Source: an uncultured Bacteroidia bacterium (GTDB lineage Bacteria > Bacteroidota > Bacteroidia > NS11-12g > UBA9320). From it: 64,000 nt of DNA. This document shows positions 26,434 to 35,010 of this stretch, piece by piece (the stretch's first letter is position 1; each line of letters opens with the position of its first letter). The stretch spans positions 124,001-188,000 of the forward strand of contig CALSMN010000005.1 of the NCBI GenBank assembly GCA_943787465.1. The letters run 5' to 3'. The notes beneath the pieces are model-generated. The model ran no database searches and was not told the origin of the DNA. It was given only the letters and a program-made list of their open reading frames with translations. Made by a program: the position numbers and the translations under genes.

Positions 26434-28996
26434 ATTTAATAATAGGTAAGATGGGCATTAGTGATCTAATTTTCAATACAGGTTGTGAAGATTCATCAAT
26501 ACCAATAAATGCCATGAATGGGTTCAATCGATTATATACATTATATACGCCAATAATTAAATTAGATTTCATTTTTTTGTGATTTTTAGAAATACGGTAC
26601 GAAACATCTAAATGATGAATAGCTGGTAATCTAAAATTATTAATATCATCGAAATCTTCTAAAATGACTTTTTGGTTGTTCAGGTAAGTAATAAATCTTC
26701 CAGTTGGTAGAGTTATTAGATTACCACTAATATAATTAAAAGCGATCGAAAGTTCATGTTTGTTTTTAAAAGAATGACTAGCCCAAAATGAAAAATCATG
26801 GGGCCTATCAAATTTAGTATAATAGGTCTCACCGTTATTTATTTCATCAACAGTCCTCATTGATCTAGAATAAGCATAAGCAAAGTTGATTGTTGAATTA
26901 TTAAATTTAAAATCAAATCCAGATTCTAGACCCCTAGAAATTCCATTTCCTGAAACCATACTATTTTCCCAATTCTGGCTTAAAATATTGGGTGTATTTA
27001 AATCGTACTCTACTATATTTCTATATGCTTTATCAAACACACCGAATGAAATATTTCCATTCCTATTTTTGATTGAAAATCTTCCTGACCATTGAGTTAC
27101 ATGAAGTGGTTGAAGCGCATTATTGATTGGTAACCAAATATCTATAGGCAACCCCAGACTGTTGTTTGGTATAAGTTGTATAAATTGATTTGATTTACTG
27201 TATCCTAATCGAAGTTGTGATTTTTTATTCAAATTTATTGATGAATACAACTTGGGCTGTATGTACCAGAACGATTTTTTTTGATTGATATATTGAGTAG
27301 CTCTTATTCCAAAATTTACATACCCAAATCGTGTATACATTTTATGATCTACATAGCCATAGTACTCTGTCGTAACAAAAGAATTAGTTGAAAAATTGGT
27401 ATCTATTTCTGTTGTATTTATAGTATTTATATTATCTGTTGTTTTTGACACATAATTTCTTGAATATGGTAAAAATCCATAATTTACAGAACCCAATCCT
27501 ACTTTCATTAAATTATTACTATTTAAAAAAATTCTTGTATTACCTAGTGTTCTAAATTCTTGAATACCACTTCGATAGTTCGAAGAATTGATAGTATTTA
27601 TATCTTGTTTTTCAAGGTTGTATTCATCGATAAGTTTCAATTCATAATTACTAAAAGAGGCATATAAATTGAAATGTAGTCTAGAATTAAAGCGAGTCTG
27701 CCATTTTAAACCAACTAGTTTATTTCTCCATCCTATGGAACCATTTGTTTTTTCCTCCGTAAATTCAGGTACAGAAGTTGTTAAATTAGAATTAAAATTT
27801 AACTGATCGCCCCCAAAATAACTAGTTATACTGAGTTCATTGTCTACATTCAGTTGATAATGTAGTTTACCAAATATATCTAAAGACCATAAATAGGAAG
27901 AACTTTTGTAAGGATTTGAACGATTCTTGAAAAATTCGATAGGTCTGTAAAATAAATCTGCATTTGTTCTTCGTAAGCTCAAAGAATAACTTAATTTATT
28001 TTTAAGAATAGGTCCATTAATAGCTAAACCATTCGATAACAACCCTAAATCAACAAATACTTCCGTTGATTTTTTATTCCCATTATGCAATCCAATATCT
28101 ATGACACTGCTTAATCTATTGGCAAATTGAGATGGAAAAGCTTCTTTGTAAATATTTATATTCTGAATATTAGGCGTATTGAATATAGAGTATAAACCCA
28201 TTAAATGAAACGTATTATACACCGGTATTTTATCTACTAAGATTGAATTTTGATCCGGATCTCCTCCACGAACAGATAATCCTTGTTGTCCAAATGAACT
28301 GTTTTGTATACCAGGCAATAGTTTTACTGTGGTTAATAAATCTAATTCACCAATCAATGTTGGATAGTTTAATTTTAAATTTAATTGATCATAGTCTTTC
28401 CATACGAGTCCAATTGAATCAATATGACTTTTGACATGAATAGAATCTAATTTAACGATAGGTACAAGTTTTATAATTAAATGTTGTCCATTAATTACAT
28501 TTAATTCTATATATTTTGTTTGATAATTTTGATGTTGTATACGAAGTTCTATAGCAGAATTTTGGGTTGATAATTGAAATAATCCATTTGGATCTGTTGT
28601 GAAATCGTGAATATCATCGTTAAAACTAATCCTTACAAAAGGAATTCGCTCAGAGGATGTAATATCTAAAACTGTACCTGAAATAATGATTTTTTGATTT
28701 TTTTTAGCAATAATAGAAATGGAATTTTTATTCACCTCATAGCGTAAATCATATTGATTTTGAAAATAAGCTAGTGCCTTTGCTAGGTCTGCATTAGCCC
28801 ATGATATTTTTACTGTTTTATCGATTACATGCTCCAGTTTGTAGTTAAAATCAACATCCGTACGGAGCATTATTGAATCAATACAGTCTACCAAGGTGCC
28901 CGAAAAATGAAATTTCCCTATCTCTCTATCTAAAAGGGATTGAGCATTAGCAAAACCATGACAAAATATTAAAATATAAATTAAATGAATTCGCAC
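26414..28996 (-). CDS. TonB-dependent outer-membrane receptor with N-terminal STN domain
   Basis: 860-residue receptor. In order: signal peptide to ~residue 18; an STN signalling domain (~25-98, with KFHFSGTLVDCIDSIMLRT and LAKALAYFQNQYDLRYEV); a carboxypeptidase-regulatory-like beta domain (~105-185, IIISGTVLDITSSERIPFVRISF); a plug (GELDLLTTVKLLPGIQNSSFGQQGLSVRGGDPDQNSILVD split over ~215-255); then a long beta-barrel. The STN domain marks it as a transducer that touches FecR, matching the adjacent ECF sigma/FecR genes. The imported ligand is unknown. It follows fecR by 22 bases. Confidence 0.92.
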   Translation of the reverse strand: MRIHLIYILIFCHGFANAQSLLDREIGKFHFSGTLVDCIDSIMLRTDVDFNYKLEHVIDKTVKISWANADLAKALAYFQNQYDLRYEVNKNSISIIAKKNQKIIISGTVLDITSSERIPFVRISFNDDIHDFTTDPNGLFQLSTQNSAIELRIQHQNYQTKYIELNVINGQHLIIKLVPIVKLDSIHVKSHIDSIGLVWKDYDQLNLKLNYPTLIGELDLLTTVKLLPGIQNSSFGQQGLSVRGGDPDQNSILVDKIPVYNTFHLMGLYSIFNTPNIQNINIYKEAFPSQFANRLSSVIDIGLHNGNKKSTEVFVDLGLLSNGLAINGPILKNKLSYSLSLRRTNADLFYRPIEFFKNRSNPYKSSSYLWSLDIFGKLHYQLNVDNELSITSYFGGDQLNFNSNLTTSVPEFTEEKTNGSIGWRNKLVGLKWQTRFNSRLHFNLYASFSNYELKLIDEYNLEKQDINTINSSNYRSGIQEFRTLGNTRIFLNSNNLMKVGLGSVNYGFLPYSRNYVSKTTDNINTINTTEIDTNFSTNSFVTTEYYGYVDHKMYTRFGYVNFGIRATQYINQKKSFWYIQPKLYSSINLNKKSQLRLGYSKSNQFIQLIPNNSLGLPIDIWLPINNALQPLHVTQWSGRFSIKNRNGNISFGVFDKAYRNIVEYDLNTPNILSQNWENSMVSGNGISRGLESGFDFKFNNSTINFAYAYSRSMRTVDEINNGETYYTKFDRPHDFSFWASHSFKNKHELSIAFNYISGNLITLPTGRFITYLNNQKVILEDFDDINNFRLPAIHHLDVSYRISKNHKKMKSNLIIGVYNVYNRLNPFMAFIGIDESSQPVLKIRSLMPILPIIKYAIEFD

Positions 28997-29018
28997 TGGT
29001 GCGAATTTAACGATTTGA

Positions 29019-29948
29019 TTATTCCAACGTTAAGGTATTATCCTTGAGCTTGAATTTTAAGGAAGAAATTTGATTCAATACTTTCAAGCAATCCTGAATA
29101 TTACTTTTGGGGATAACCAAAGTATAGCTTTCCTCCAAGTATGGTTTTGGTATATCATAGCTATATCCATAAGTATTATTTATTTGCTCAAGAATATAAA
29201 TCAAAGGTGCATTTTTGCAAGAAATGTAATCCTTGTCAATCGGGGTATTAAGAATATTTGAATGTGTAATTTTACCATTAAAGGACATGAGGTGATCATT
29301 TGAATTTAAGGTATATTCTACCCCATTTTCAGTATATATAACTTGACCCTCATATAAATCAATAAGCAATAAATCAGAATATTTGCTTGTATATAATTTA
29401 AATTGTGTTCCCATCACTTTAACATCGCCTTTTGATGTATGAATTATAAAAGGGGAGCCATTTTTCTTTACATCAAAAGCTGCTTCTCCTTCCAATCTAA
29501 CTTCCCGATGTTTAGTGTTAAAGCTATAGTCCATGGTTAGAGTTGAATTGGAGTTAAGGGTGACCAGGGTTTGATCTTCAAGAACGTGTGAAACCGTTTG
29601 TTGATTTGCTATGAAAACTGTATCCTTTGTTGAATAAAACCATGTGATGTAGGAAATCATAGCGATCATCAGGATGGTTGCAGCAAATTGAAGGTATTTA
29701 CGGGTAGTTATTCTATAAACATTTCTTTGATCATCAATGATGCTTGAACTAAATTCAGACCAACGAAGCTCAGATTCTTGTGAATGAAAATGAATAGAGG
29801 CAGTCAAATCCCATACTTTTCTAAATGATTCAAATTCTTGTTGCAATTCTGGATTACTGACCAGATCAGCTTCAAAAAGCAATTGGTCAGCATGAGACAT
29901 GCTATTGGTCAAGTATTGTGTGATTCTATGTTGCAATTTGGAATTCAC
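29019..29948 (-). CDS. FecR-family anti-sigma factor
   Basis: 309-residue inner-membrane anti-sigma regulator. N-terminal cytoplasmic helices (HRITQYLTNSMSHADQLLFEADL ... FRKVWDL), a membrane helix at ~87-105 (FAATILMIAMISYITWFYS), the FecR periplasmic domain with VTLNSNSTLTMDYSF, REVRLEGEAAFDVKKNGSPFIIHTSKGDVKVMGTQF, and a C-terminal DUF4974-type domain (NAPLIYILEQINNTYGYSYD). It should hold the ECF sigma factor until the TonB receptor's STN domain signals ligand. It follows a small anti-sigma-like gene and precedes the receptor gene. Confidence 0.92.
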   Translation of the reverse strand: MNSKLQHRITQYLTNSMSHADQLLFEADLVSNPELQQEFESFRKVWDLTASIHFHSQESELRWSEFSSSIIDDQRNVYRITTRKYLQFAATILMIAMISYITWFYSTKDTVFIANQQTVSHVLEDQTLVTLNSNSTLTMDYSFNTKHREVRLEGEAAFDVKKNGSPFIIHTSKGDVKVMGTQFKLYTSKYSDLLLIDLYEGQVIYTENGVEYTLNSNDHLMSFNGKITHSNILNTPIDKDYISCKNAPLIYILEQINNTYGYSYDIPKPYLEESYTLVIPKSNIQDCLKVLNQISSLKFKLKDNTLTLE

Positions 29949-29964
29949 TGATGGTATAGGTTTT

Positions 29965-30171
29965 CTATAAGTAGCTACTCACAGTAGATTTTAAATGCGA
30001 TAACGTTTGTTGATTGTACTTGCTTTCATTTAGCCATGCATTTACGTCAGATACTTCTTTTTCGGTACATTTTCCAAAAAGAAATTTTAAAAGTATGTTG
30101 GATTCCCAAATCATTATGATTGTGTCTATGTATTTATTAATACAACTAAATGGAGCTCTACCCTTATTCAT
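29965..30171 (-). CDS. Small stand-alone anti-sigma N-domain-like protein
   Basis: 68 residues from ATG 30171 (49 from an internal ATG at 30114). The segment WESNILLKFLFGKCTEKEVSDVNAWLNESKYNQQTLSHL reads like the N-terminal sigma-binding domain of FecR proteins, but the frame stops where the membrane helix would follow. The full FecR downstream has its own N-terminal domain, so this is extra. The ATG overlaps the sigma factor stop by eight bases. It could be a functional soluble sigma-binding peptide or the leftover of a duplicated fecR start. Confidence 0.65.
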   Translation of the reverse strand: MNKGRAPFSCINKYIDTIIMIWESNILLKFLFGKCTEKEVSDVNAWLNESKYNQQTLSHLKSTVSSYL

Positions 30172-30658
30172 TGGTTAATTTTTTTTTAAATATTTTTAAT
30201 GCTTTAGTGATTTGAGCTTCTACAGTCTTGATTGAGATATCGAGCAAGTCTGCTATTTCAGCATTCTTTAATTCATCTATTCTACTCATAGAAAAAATTT
30301 GTTTGCACTTTGGTGGCAGGGTATTCATTACTTTTTCAAGGATTAAACGTTGTTCCTTATCGATGATGGATTGGTCTGTTTGATAAGAGCTAATTGCATT
30401 AATTGTATCATCATCATTAACCGTATCTAATTTTTGTTTCTTTAGAAAATTAATGCATTTATTTTTTACAGCTCTGTATAGATACGACTTTAGGGAGATA
30501 TCATAGGATAAACTAGATTTTTTGTGCCATATTGATATAAAAACATCATTTACTATCTCACTGGCTTCATTGGGATTCCCTGTAAGATAGGACGCGTATT
30601 GGAATAGTGACGGTTGAAATCGTTTGTATAAAATCTCGAAACTATGCTTGTTATTCAC
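30164..30658 (-). CDS. ECF-type RNA polymerase sigma factor
   Basis: 164-residue extracytoplasmic-function sigma factor. Region 2 is LYKRFQPSLFQYASYLTGNPNEASEIVNDVFISIW plus SLKSYLYRAVKNKCINFLKKQK; region 4 is LPPKCKQIFSMSRIDELKNAEIADLLDISIKTVEAQITKALKIFKKKL with a clear helix-turn-helix. It should direct transcription of its own fec-like operon (small anti-sigma-like protein, FecR, TonB receptor, DUF4249 lipoprotein) when released. A -7 element for the housekeeping sigma lies 19 bases before the start. Confidence 0.94.
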   Translation of the reverse strand: MNNKHSFEILYKRFQPSLFQYASYLTGNPNEASEIVNDVFISIWHKKSSLSYDISLKSYLYRAVKNKCINFLKKQKLDTVNDDDTINAISSYQTDQSIIDKEQRLILEKVMNTLPPKCKQIFSMSRIDELKNAEIADLLDISIKTVEAQITKALKIFKKKLTNE

Positions 30659-30676
30659 GTTTATATCAGAAAAATG

Positions 30677-30684
30677 TCAAAATT
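30677..30684 (-). promoter_or_regulatory. -7 element TAATTTTG (ECF sigma operon)
   Basis: Exact TAnnTTTG on the minus strand, 19 bases before the sigma factor ATG. Confidence 0.55.
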
Positions 30685-30751
30685 AATCAACTCACTTCAA
30701 GAACCACGATACATAAGATGAATAATTATTAGGAATAGTATCTAGATATTT

Positions 30752-30759
30752 TAAATTTG
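30752..30759 (+). promoter_or_regulatory. -7 element TAAATTTG (tRNA-Cys)
   Basis: Exact TAnnTTTG, 15 bases before the 5' end of the tRNA gene. Confidence 0.6.
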
Positions 30760-30774
30760 CAATCCTAAAATAAT

Positions 30775-30845
30775 GGTCGGATGGCCGAGCGGCTAGGCTC
30801 AGCTCTGCAAAAGCTGCTACACCGGTTCGAATCCGGTTCCGACCT
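30775..30845 (+). tRNA. tRNA-Cys (anticodon GCA)
   Basis: 71-base cloverleaf. The acceptor stem GGTCGGA pairs fully with TCCGACC; D-stem GCC/GGC; anticodon stem CAGCT/AGCTG with loop CTGCAAA, giving anticodon GCA; T-stem ACCGG/CCGGT with loop TTCGAAT. The discriminator base is T (U), as usual for Cys tRNAs. CCA is not encoded. Confidence 0.96.
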
Positions 30846-30848
30846 CAC

Positions 30849-30881
30849 AAAAAAAAAGGGGCTGATTATCAGCCCCTTTTT
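30849..30881. terminator. Bidirectional terminator between tRNA-Cys and a lipoprotein gene
   Basis: Eight-bp GC-rich stem (GGGGCTGA/TCAGCCCC) with loop TTA, flanked by an A9 run on one side and T5 on the other, so the stem extends and a U-tract exists on both strands. It serves the tRNA (plus) and the convergent lipoprotein gene ending at 30901 (minus). Confidence 0.9.
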
Positions 30882-30900
30882 AATTCATCATTGTTGGATG

Positions 30901-31449
30901 TTACAAATCATCTCTTCTTACAACGTCGAAAATTCCTTTTGTAATATTAACCGTTTGACCAGTTCTACCATTTTTGACTTGTCCAGAAAAAGTTCCTTTA
31001 ATATGTTCTCCTATAGCTCCATACTCTGTTACTACAATTGTCATTGTGCTTCCAGATGCACTGAATTCCTCTCTATAAATGGTTCCTTCTTCACCCGCAC
31101 CAGCTTGAAAATCAACATCTGAGTTACCTACTACAGTAGTAAAAGTACCCGTAGTTTGTCCTGGGAATGTGATATTAAAATTAGCATCACCATTGGTGCC
31201 ATCATTTCCATAAACACTAATGTAAGTACTTGAATCTCCAGAATCAAATTGACCAAATGTTTTATCTGCATTCTCATTTAATTTGAATAATTCTAAACCG
31301 ATTTGTATTTGGTTAGTAATAGTTGAAGTCGGTGTAGAATCTTGGGTATTATTTGTTGGTTTAGTTGGAGTATCATCTGTTCCGCAACCCGTGGTTAAGG
31401 ATAGTGCTACAGCAGCACCAAACAATAATAGTAATGTAATATTTTTCAT
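30901..31449 (-). CDS. Hypothetical lipoprotein
   Basis: 182-residue lipoprotein: signal peptide with lipobox LTTGCG (Cys at ~22), a Thr/Pro/Asn-rich linker (TDDTPTKPTNNTQDSTPTST), and a ~135-residue beta-rich domain with many Gly, Ser and Thr residues (FPGQTTGTFTT, EEGTIYREEFSASGSTMTIVVTEYG, IKGTFSGQV). The domain resembles the small beta-sandwich lipoproteins common in Bacteroidota, but I cannot name a family. Single gene, with a near-consensus -7 element (TATTATTG, 31468-31475) and a strong shared terminator. Confidence 0.7.
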   Translation of the reverse strand: MKNITLLLLFGAAVALSLTTGCGTDDTPTKPTNNTQDSTPTSTITNQIQIGLELFKLNENADKTFGQFDSGDSSTYISVYGNDGTNGDANFNITFPGQTTGTFTTVVGNSDVDFQAGAGEEGTIYREEFSASGSTMTIVVTEYGAIGEHIKGTFSGQVKNGRTGQTVNITKGIFDVVRRDDL

Positions 31450-31514
31450 TTTATTTATATTTTTCTACAATAATACAACTCAATTTTAAAATCAAAATCA
31501 TCTATCGAATCAAA

Positions 31515-32213
31515 TCATTCAAAAATGACTTCAGTATGATTTCTGATTCGATCTTTTCTATCTAAAGTAAATAATACTCCATCTTTATGACCTACATATT
31601 TACACGTATCATTCACTTTTATAAGATAGGATGCTTCAGGTAATGCTACTATTTTTTGATCTGGATTTATGGATAAAAACTCCTTTAGTCGTTGTTCTCT
31701 GGACTCTCCTCCATGATTGGGGATGACATCTTCGGTATAGTGAGGATTGATTTGAAAAGGAACTAAATGTAATGCTTTAAAACTCTTCGGTTGTACAATT
31801 GGCATATCATTGGTCGTACAAATCGTAGGTGAAGCTATATTGGAACCCGCACTCCATCCTACATAGGGTGTTCCAAATGAGATTATTTCATTCATACAAA
31901 CTGTTAGCTGAAAACGTTGTAACTCTCGAAGCAAATGAAATGTATTACCTCCACCAACTAGAATTGCACTTGCGTTCTGAATGGCTGCTTTTTTATCCTC
32001 ATAGTCATCCAAATTATTAACTGATAGGCCCCATTCAGATAAAGCAATATTGACTTTTTCTGTATAATCAATATATGAAATACCCACACCTGCATAGGGT
32101 ATAAAAACTACGTTTGATGTATGACCTGTAAGAAAAGAAACAATAGTACTTGAGCACCACTGCATGTAACTTTCTGTTGGATTTGTACTGTTACTGAGTA
32201 ATAATAACTTCAA
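31515..32213 (-). CDS. pepE: Dipeptidase E (peptidase S51)
   Basis: 232-residue cytoplasmic alpha-aspartyl dipeptidase family member. The nucleophile elbow is GWSAGSNIASP and the preceding glycine loop is LVGGGNTFHLL; FIPYAGV and LHLVPFQINPHYTE are further family blocks. I choose the TTG at 32213, one base after the FKBP gene stop, because it yields the standard start MKLLLLSNST; an ATG six codons earlier (32231) would overlap the FKBP gene. Last gene of an ABC-F, FKBP, pepE transcript. Confidence 0.9.
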   Translation of the reverse strand: MKLLLLSNSTNPTESYMQWCSSTIVSFLTGHTSNVVFIPYAGVGISYIDYTEKVNIALSEWGLSVNNLDDYEDKKAAIQNASAILVGGGNTFHLLRELQRFQLTVCMNEIISFGTPYVGWSAGSNIASPTICTTNDMPIVQPKSFKALHLVPFQINPHYTEDVIPNHGGESREQRLKEFLSINPDQKIVALPEASYLIKVNDTCKYVGHKDGVLFTLDRKDRIRNHTEVIFE

Positions 32214-32214
32214 T

Positions 32215-32901
32215 TTAGTGTATAATGTCAACTATACTCACCTCAAAAATCAATACAGAATTAGAGGGTATAGGACCCATATCACGATCACCGTACCCCA
32301 ATGATGCAGGAATTACTAATTCCCAAGTAGAACCTTTAGGCATCATAAGTAAGGCTTCACCCCATCCTTTTATTACACTACTGGTTTGAATTTTGATGGG
32401 TTCACCTCTTTCAATTGAACTATCAAAAACTGTCCCATCAATTAGTTTGCCAGTATAATGAACCACTATAGTATCCTCTGCAGTGGGTAACTCTCCATCA
32501 CCAGCAGTTAGTACCTTGTATTGCAAACCAGATGCTGTCACATTTACGCCTGGTTTAGATTTATTTTCATTTAAAAATGAATCAGCTTGTTGATTTGATT
32601 TATTCAATTTTTCTTGTTGTAATTTGTTGAAATATGCATTCATAAAAGTTGATGCAATTTCTGGACTAATTTCTGATTCTAAGCCTTCCAAGGATCGTTG
32701 TATCCCCGTTAAAAATGATGTTTTTTGAATAGCTGTCATTCCTTCTTGTTTCAAACCAGAGCCAACCTGCATCCCTATCAAATAGCTAACACTATCTAAT
32801 TCTGTGGCTAATTCTGAAGGTATTGATGTGTCAATTTTTTCTTCTTCTTGTTGGCAAGCAAATAATGAAATTGCTACACCTAGTAATACTAATTTTTTCA
32901 T
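32215..32901 (-). CDS. FKBP-type peptidyl-prolyl isomerase lipoprotein
   Basis: 228-residue lipoprotein isomerase. The lipobox is LFACQQ (Cys at 16). The N-terminal FkpA/Mip-like dimerisation helices (YLIGMQVGSGLKQEG, ~residues 40-115) precede the FKBP domain (ASGLQYKVLTAGDGELPTAEDTIVVHYTG split; FDSSIERGEPIKIQTSSVIKGWGEALLMMPKGSTWELVIPASLGYG in parts), ending LIFEVSIVDI. It should catalyse proline isomerisation for envelope proteins. Three bases separate it from the upstream ABC-F gene. Confidence 0.92.
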   Translation of the reverse strand: MKKLVLLGVAISLFACQQEEEKIDTSIPSELATELDSVSYLIGMQVGSGLKQEGMTAIQKTSFLTGIQRSLEGLESEISPEIASTFMNAYFNKLQQEKLNKSNQQADSFLNENKSKPGVNVTASGLQYKVLTAGDGELPTAEDTIVVHYTGKLIDGTVFDSSIERGEPIKIQTSSVIKGWGEALLMMPKGSTWELVIPASLGYGDRDMGPIPSNSVLIFEVSIVDIIH

Positions 32902-32904
32902 GGT

Positions 32905-34524
32905 TTATACTTCTATGTTAATTCCTGTGTAAAGTTCTTCTCGTCTACTGGTAATATCTTTATCTTCTCGATAAGAGTCGTAATCTGTTTTCTTATCAAC
33001 AAGACCATTGGGACCTATTTCAATGATTCGATCTGCAATGGATTGAATAAATTGATGATCGTGTGATGTAAACATCACTGTACCTTTATAATCGTTAAGG
33101 CTATTGTTAAAAGCAGTAATGGATTCGAGATCCAAGTGATTCAATGGCTCGTCTAACATTAAAAAATTTGGATTAGCTAACATCAGCTTAGAGATCATGC
33201 AACGCACTTTTTCTCCTCCACTTAAAACATTACACTGTTTTAATGCTTCCTCTCCACTGAAAAGCATTTTACCTAAAAAACCTCTTATGAACGTCTCATC
33301 TTTTTCCTCAGAATATTGACGTAGCCAATCTACTAAACTTAGTTTAGAGGTGAAATATTCATCATTATGATTGGGTAAATACGCAGCGTTTATAGTTATC
33401 CCCCACTCTATCTCTCCACTATCCGGCTTTATCTCGCCATTCAATACCTGATAGAATTTAGAGGTAATGATACTGTGTTTTGAGTAAAGGAATATCTTCT
33501 CTCCTTTTGTAAGATTAAAAGATATATTATTAAAATAGGGTGCTAGTGATAAATTTTTAACATTGAGTATTTGATCACCCGCATCTCGTTCTTGCACAAA
33601 AATGATAGCTGGATACTTTCTACTGGAGGGTTTTATTTCGTCTAAATTTAAGTTATCAAGCATTTTTTTTCTCGAAGTAGCTTGTTTTGATTTTTTAACA
33701 TTGGCACTAAATCGAGCAATAAACTCTTGTAATTCTTTTTTACGTTCTTCCGCTTTTTTATTTTGATTTTGTTGTTGTCTCAATGCCAATTGAGAACTTT
33801 CATACCAGAATGTATAATTCCCCCCAAATTGACTGATTTTATTAAAATCAATATCTACTACTTGAGTACATACTGAGTCTAAAAAATGCCTGTCGTGAGA
33901 TACAACTATAACCAAATTTGGAAAATTGAGTATAAAATTTTCCAACCAGGACACCGTTTCAATATCTAAATCATTAGTAGGCTCATCCATCACTAAAATA
34001 TCAGGACTTCCAAATAAAGTTTGAGCAATAAGAACACGTACTTTTTCATTGTTACTCAAGTCTTTCATGAGCATGTGATGCTTATCTGTGGATATACCTA
34101 AACCTTCCAGTAATTCACCCCCTTCACTTTCTGCCATCCATCCATTCATTTCTGCAAATTTCTCTTCCAACTCAGACGCTTTTATACCATCCTCCTCAGA
34201 AAAATCTGGTTTAGCATATAATTCATCCTTTTCAAGCATAATGGCATACATTTCTTTGTGACCCATCATAACAGTGTGTAGAACAGGAAATTCGTCATAC
34301 GCAAAGTGATCTTGACTTAATACGGCCATCCGTTTTCCTTTTTCAATAGAAACATGACCTGTTGTTGATTCCATTTCACCGGTCAATACTTTTAAAAAGG
34401 TAGATTTCCCTGCACCATTAGCCCCAATTATGCCATAGCAATTATTGGTGTTAAATTTTAAGTTAACTTCATCGAAAAGAACTCGCTTTCCAAACCGAAT
34501 GGATAAATCATTAATTGTAATCAT
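32905..34524 (-). CDS. ABC-F family ATPase, YbiT-like
   Basis: 539-residue soluble twin-ATPase of the ABC-F (ribosome-associated) class. NBD1 has Walker A GANGAGKST, a degenerate signature LSNNEKVR and Walker B ILVMDEPTNDLD. The linker contains FSANVKKSKQATSRKKMLDNL, as in YbiT. NBD2 keeps the signature LSGGEKVR and Walker B FLMLDEPLNHLD but has lost Walker A (KIFLYSKHSIITSK instead of GxxGxGKS/T). One composite ATP site is thus complete and the other lacks both key motifs. First gene of a probable operon with the FKBP isomerase and pepE; near-consensus -7 box TAATATTG at 34541-34548. Confidence 0.9.
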   Translation of the reverse strand: MITINDLSIRFGKRVLFDEVNLKFNTNNCYGIIGANGAGKSTFLKVLTGEMESTTGHVSIEKGKRMAVLSQDHFAYDEFPVLHTVMMGHKEMYAIMLEKDELYAKPDFSEEDGIKASELEEKFAEMNGWMAESEGGELLEGLGISTDKHHMLMKDLSNNEKVRVLIAQTLFGSPDILVMDEPTNDLDIETVSWLENFILNFPNLVIVVSHDRHFLDSVCTQVVDIDFNKISQFGGNYTFWYESSQLALRQQQNQNKKAEERKKELQEFIARFSANVKKSKQATSRKKMLDNLNLDEIKPSSRKYPAIIFVQERDAGDQILNVKNLSLAPYFNNISFNLTKGEKIFLYSKHSIITSKFYQVLNGEIKPDSGEIEWGITINAAYLPNHNDEYFTSKLSLVDWLRQYSEEKDETFIRGFLGKMLFSGEEALKQCNVLSGGEKVRCMISKLMLANPNFLMLDEPLNHLDLESITAFNNSLNDYKGTVMFTSHDHQFIQSIADRIIEIGPNGLVDKKTDYDSYREDKDITSRREELYTGINIEV

Positions 34525-34591
34525 CGTTTGCTTAAGGGTGCAATATTAAGTTATACCGAGTTAAAAATAAGTTAGAACTTTTAAATTTAGA

Positions 34592-34599
34592 TATATTTG
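34592..34599 (+). promoter_or_regulatory. -7 element TATATTTG (RRM protein)
   Basis: Exact TAnnTTTG 99 bases before the ATG at 34699, so the transcript would carry an untranslated leader of about 90 bases, unlike most genes in this window. Confidence 0.55.
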
Positions 34600-34698
34600 C
34601 ATCTCAATATTAAGAGAAATACAAAATGGCCTCACTTACATTATATTTACGCTTCCAGCCATAGCATCTCATTTCTCAATTTAACAATTTATAACATA

Positions 34699-34962
34699 AT
34701 GAACATTTTTGTAGCAAGTTTACCTTTTAGTGTAGACGACCAAGAACTAAGAGAACTTTTTGAACCCTACGGTGAAGTATCATCCTGCAAGGTAATTTTT
34801 GACAGAGACAGAAATCGATCCAAAGGATTTGGTTTTGTTGAAATGGAAAACGATACAGAAGCACATGCTGCGATTGCAGCACTTCACGAATCTTCTTTCG
34901 AAGGAAGAGATATTATTGTGAAGATTGCCGAAGATCGTCCAAAACGAAACACTCGATATTAA
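34699..34962 (+). CDS. RNA-binding protein with a single RRM
   Basis: 87-residue protein that is almost entirely one RNA recognition motif: RNP2 is IFVASL at residues 3-8, RNP1 is KGFGFVEM at ~41-48, and the last strand is DIIVKIAE with a basic tail (RPKRNTRY). Such proteins in bacteria act as RNA chaperones, often in the cold, by analogy with cyanobacterial Rbp proteins. An earlier in-frame ATG (34597) is rejected because it abuts the -7 element. The ~90-base leader could carry regulation. Confidence 0.88.
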   Translation: MNIFVASLPFSVDDQELRELFEPYGEVSSCKVIFDRDRNRSKGFGFVEMENDTEAHAAIAALHESSFEGRDIIVKIAEDRPKRNTRY

Positions 34963-34977
34963 GTTTTAACTCAAAAC

Positions 34978-35010
34978 AAAGAGAGTCCACGTAAAAAGGG
35001 GGCTCTCTTT
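34978..35010. terminator. Terminator between RRM and glycosyltransferase genes
   Basis: Eleven-bp stem (AAAGAGAGTCC with GGGCTCTCTTT, one T-G wobble) with an 11-base loop. Its far arm covers the stop of the convergent glycosyltransferase gene. The T-tract is short (TTTATTT). Confidence 0.75.
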
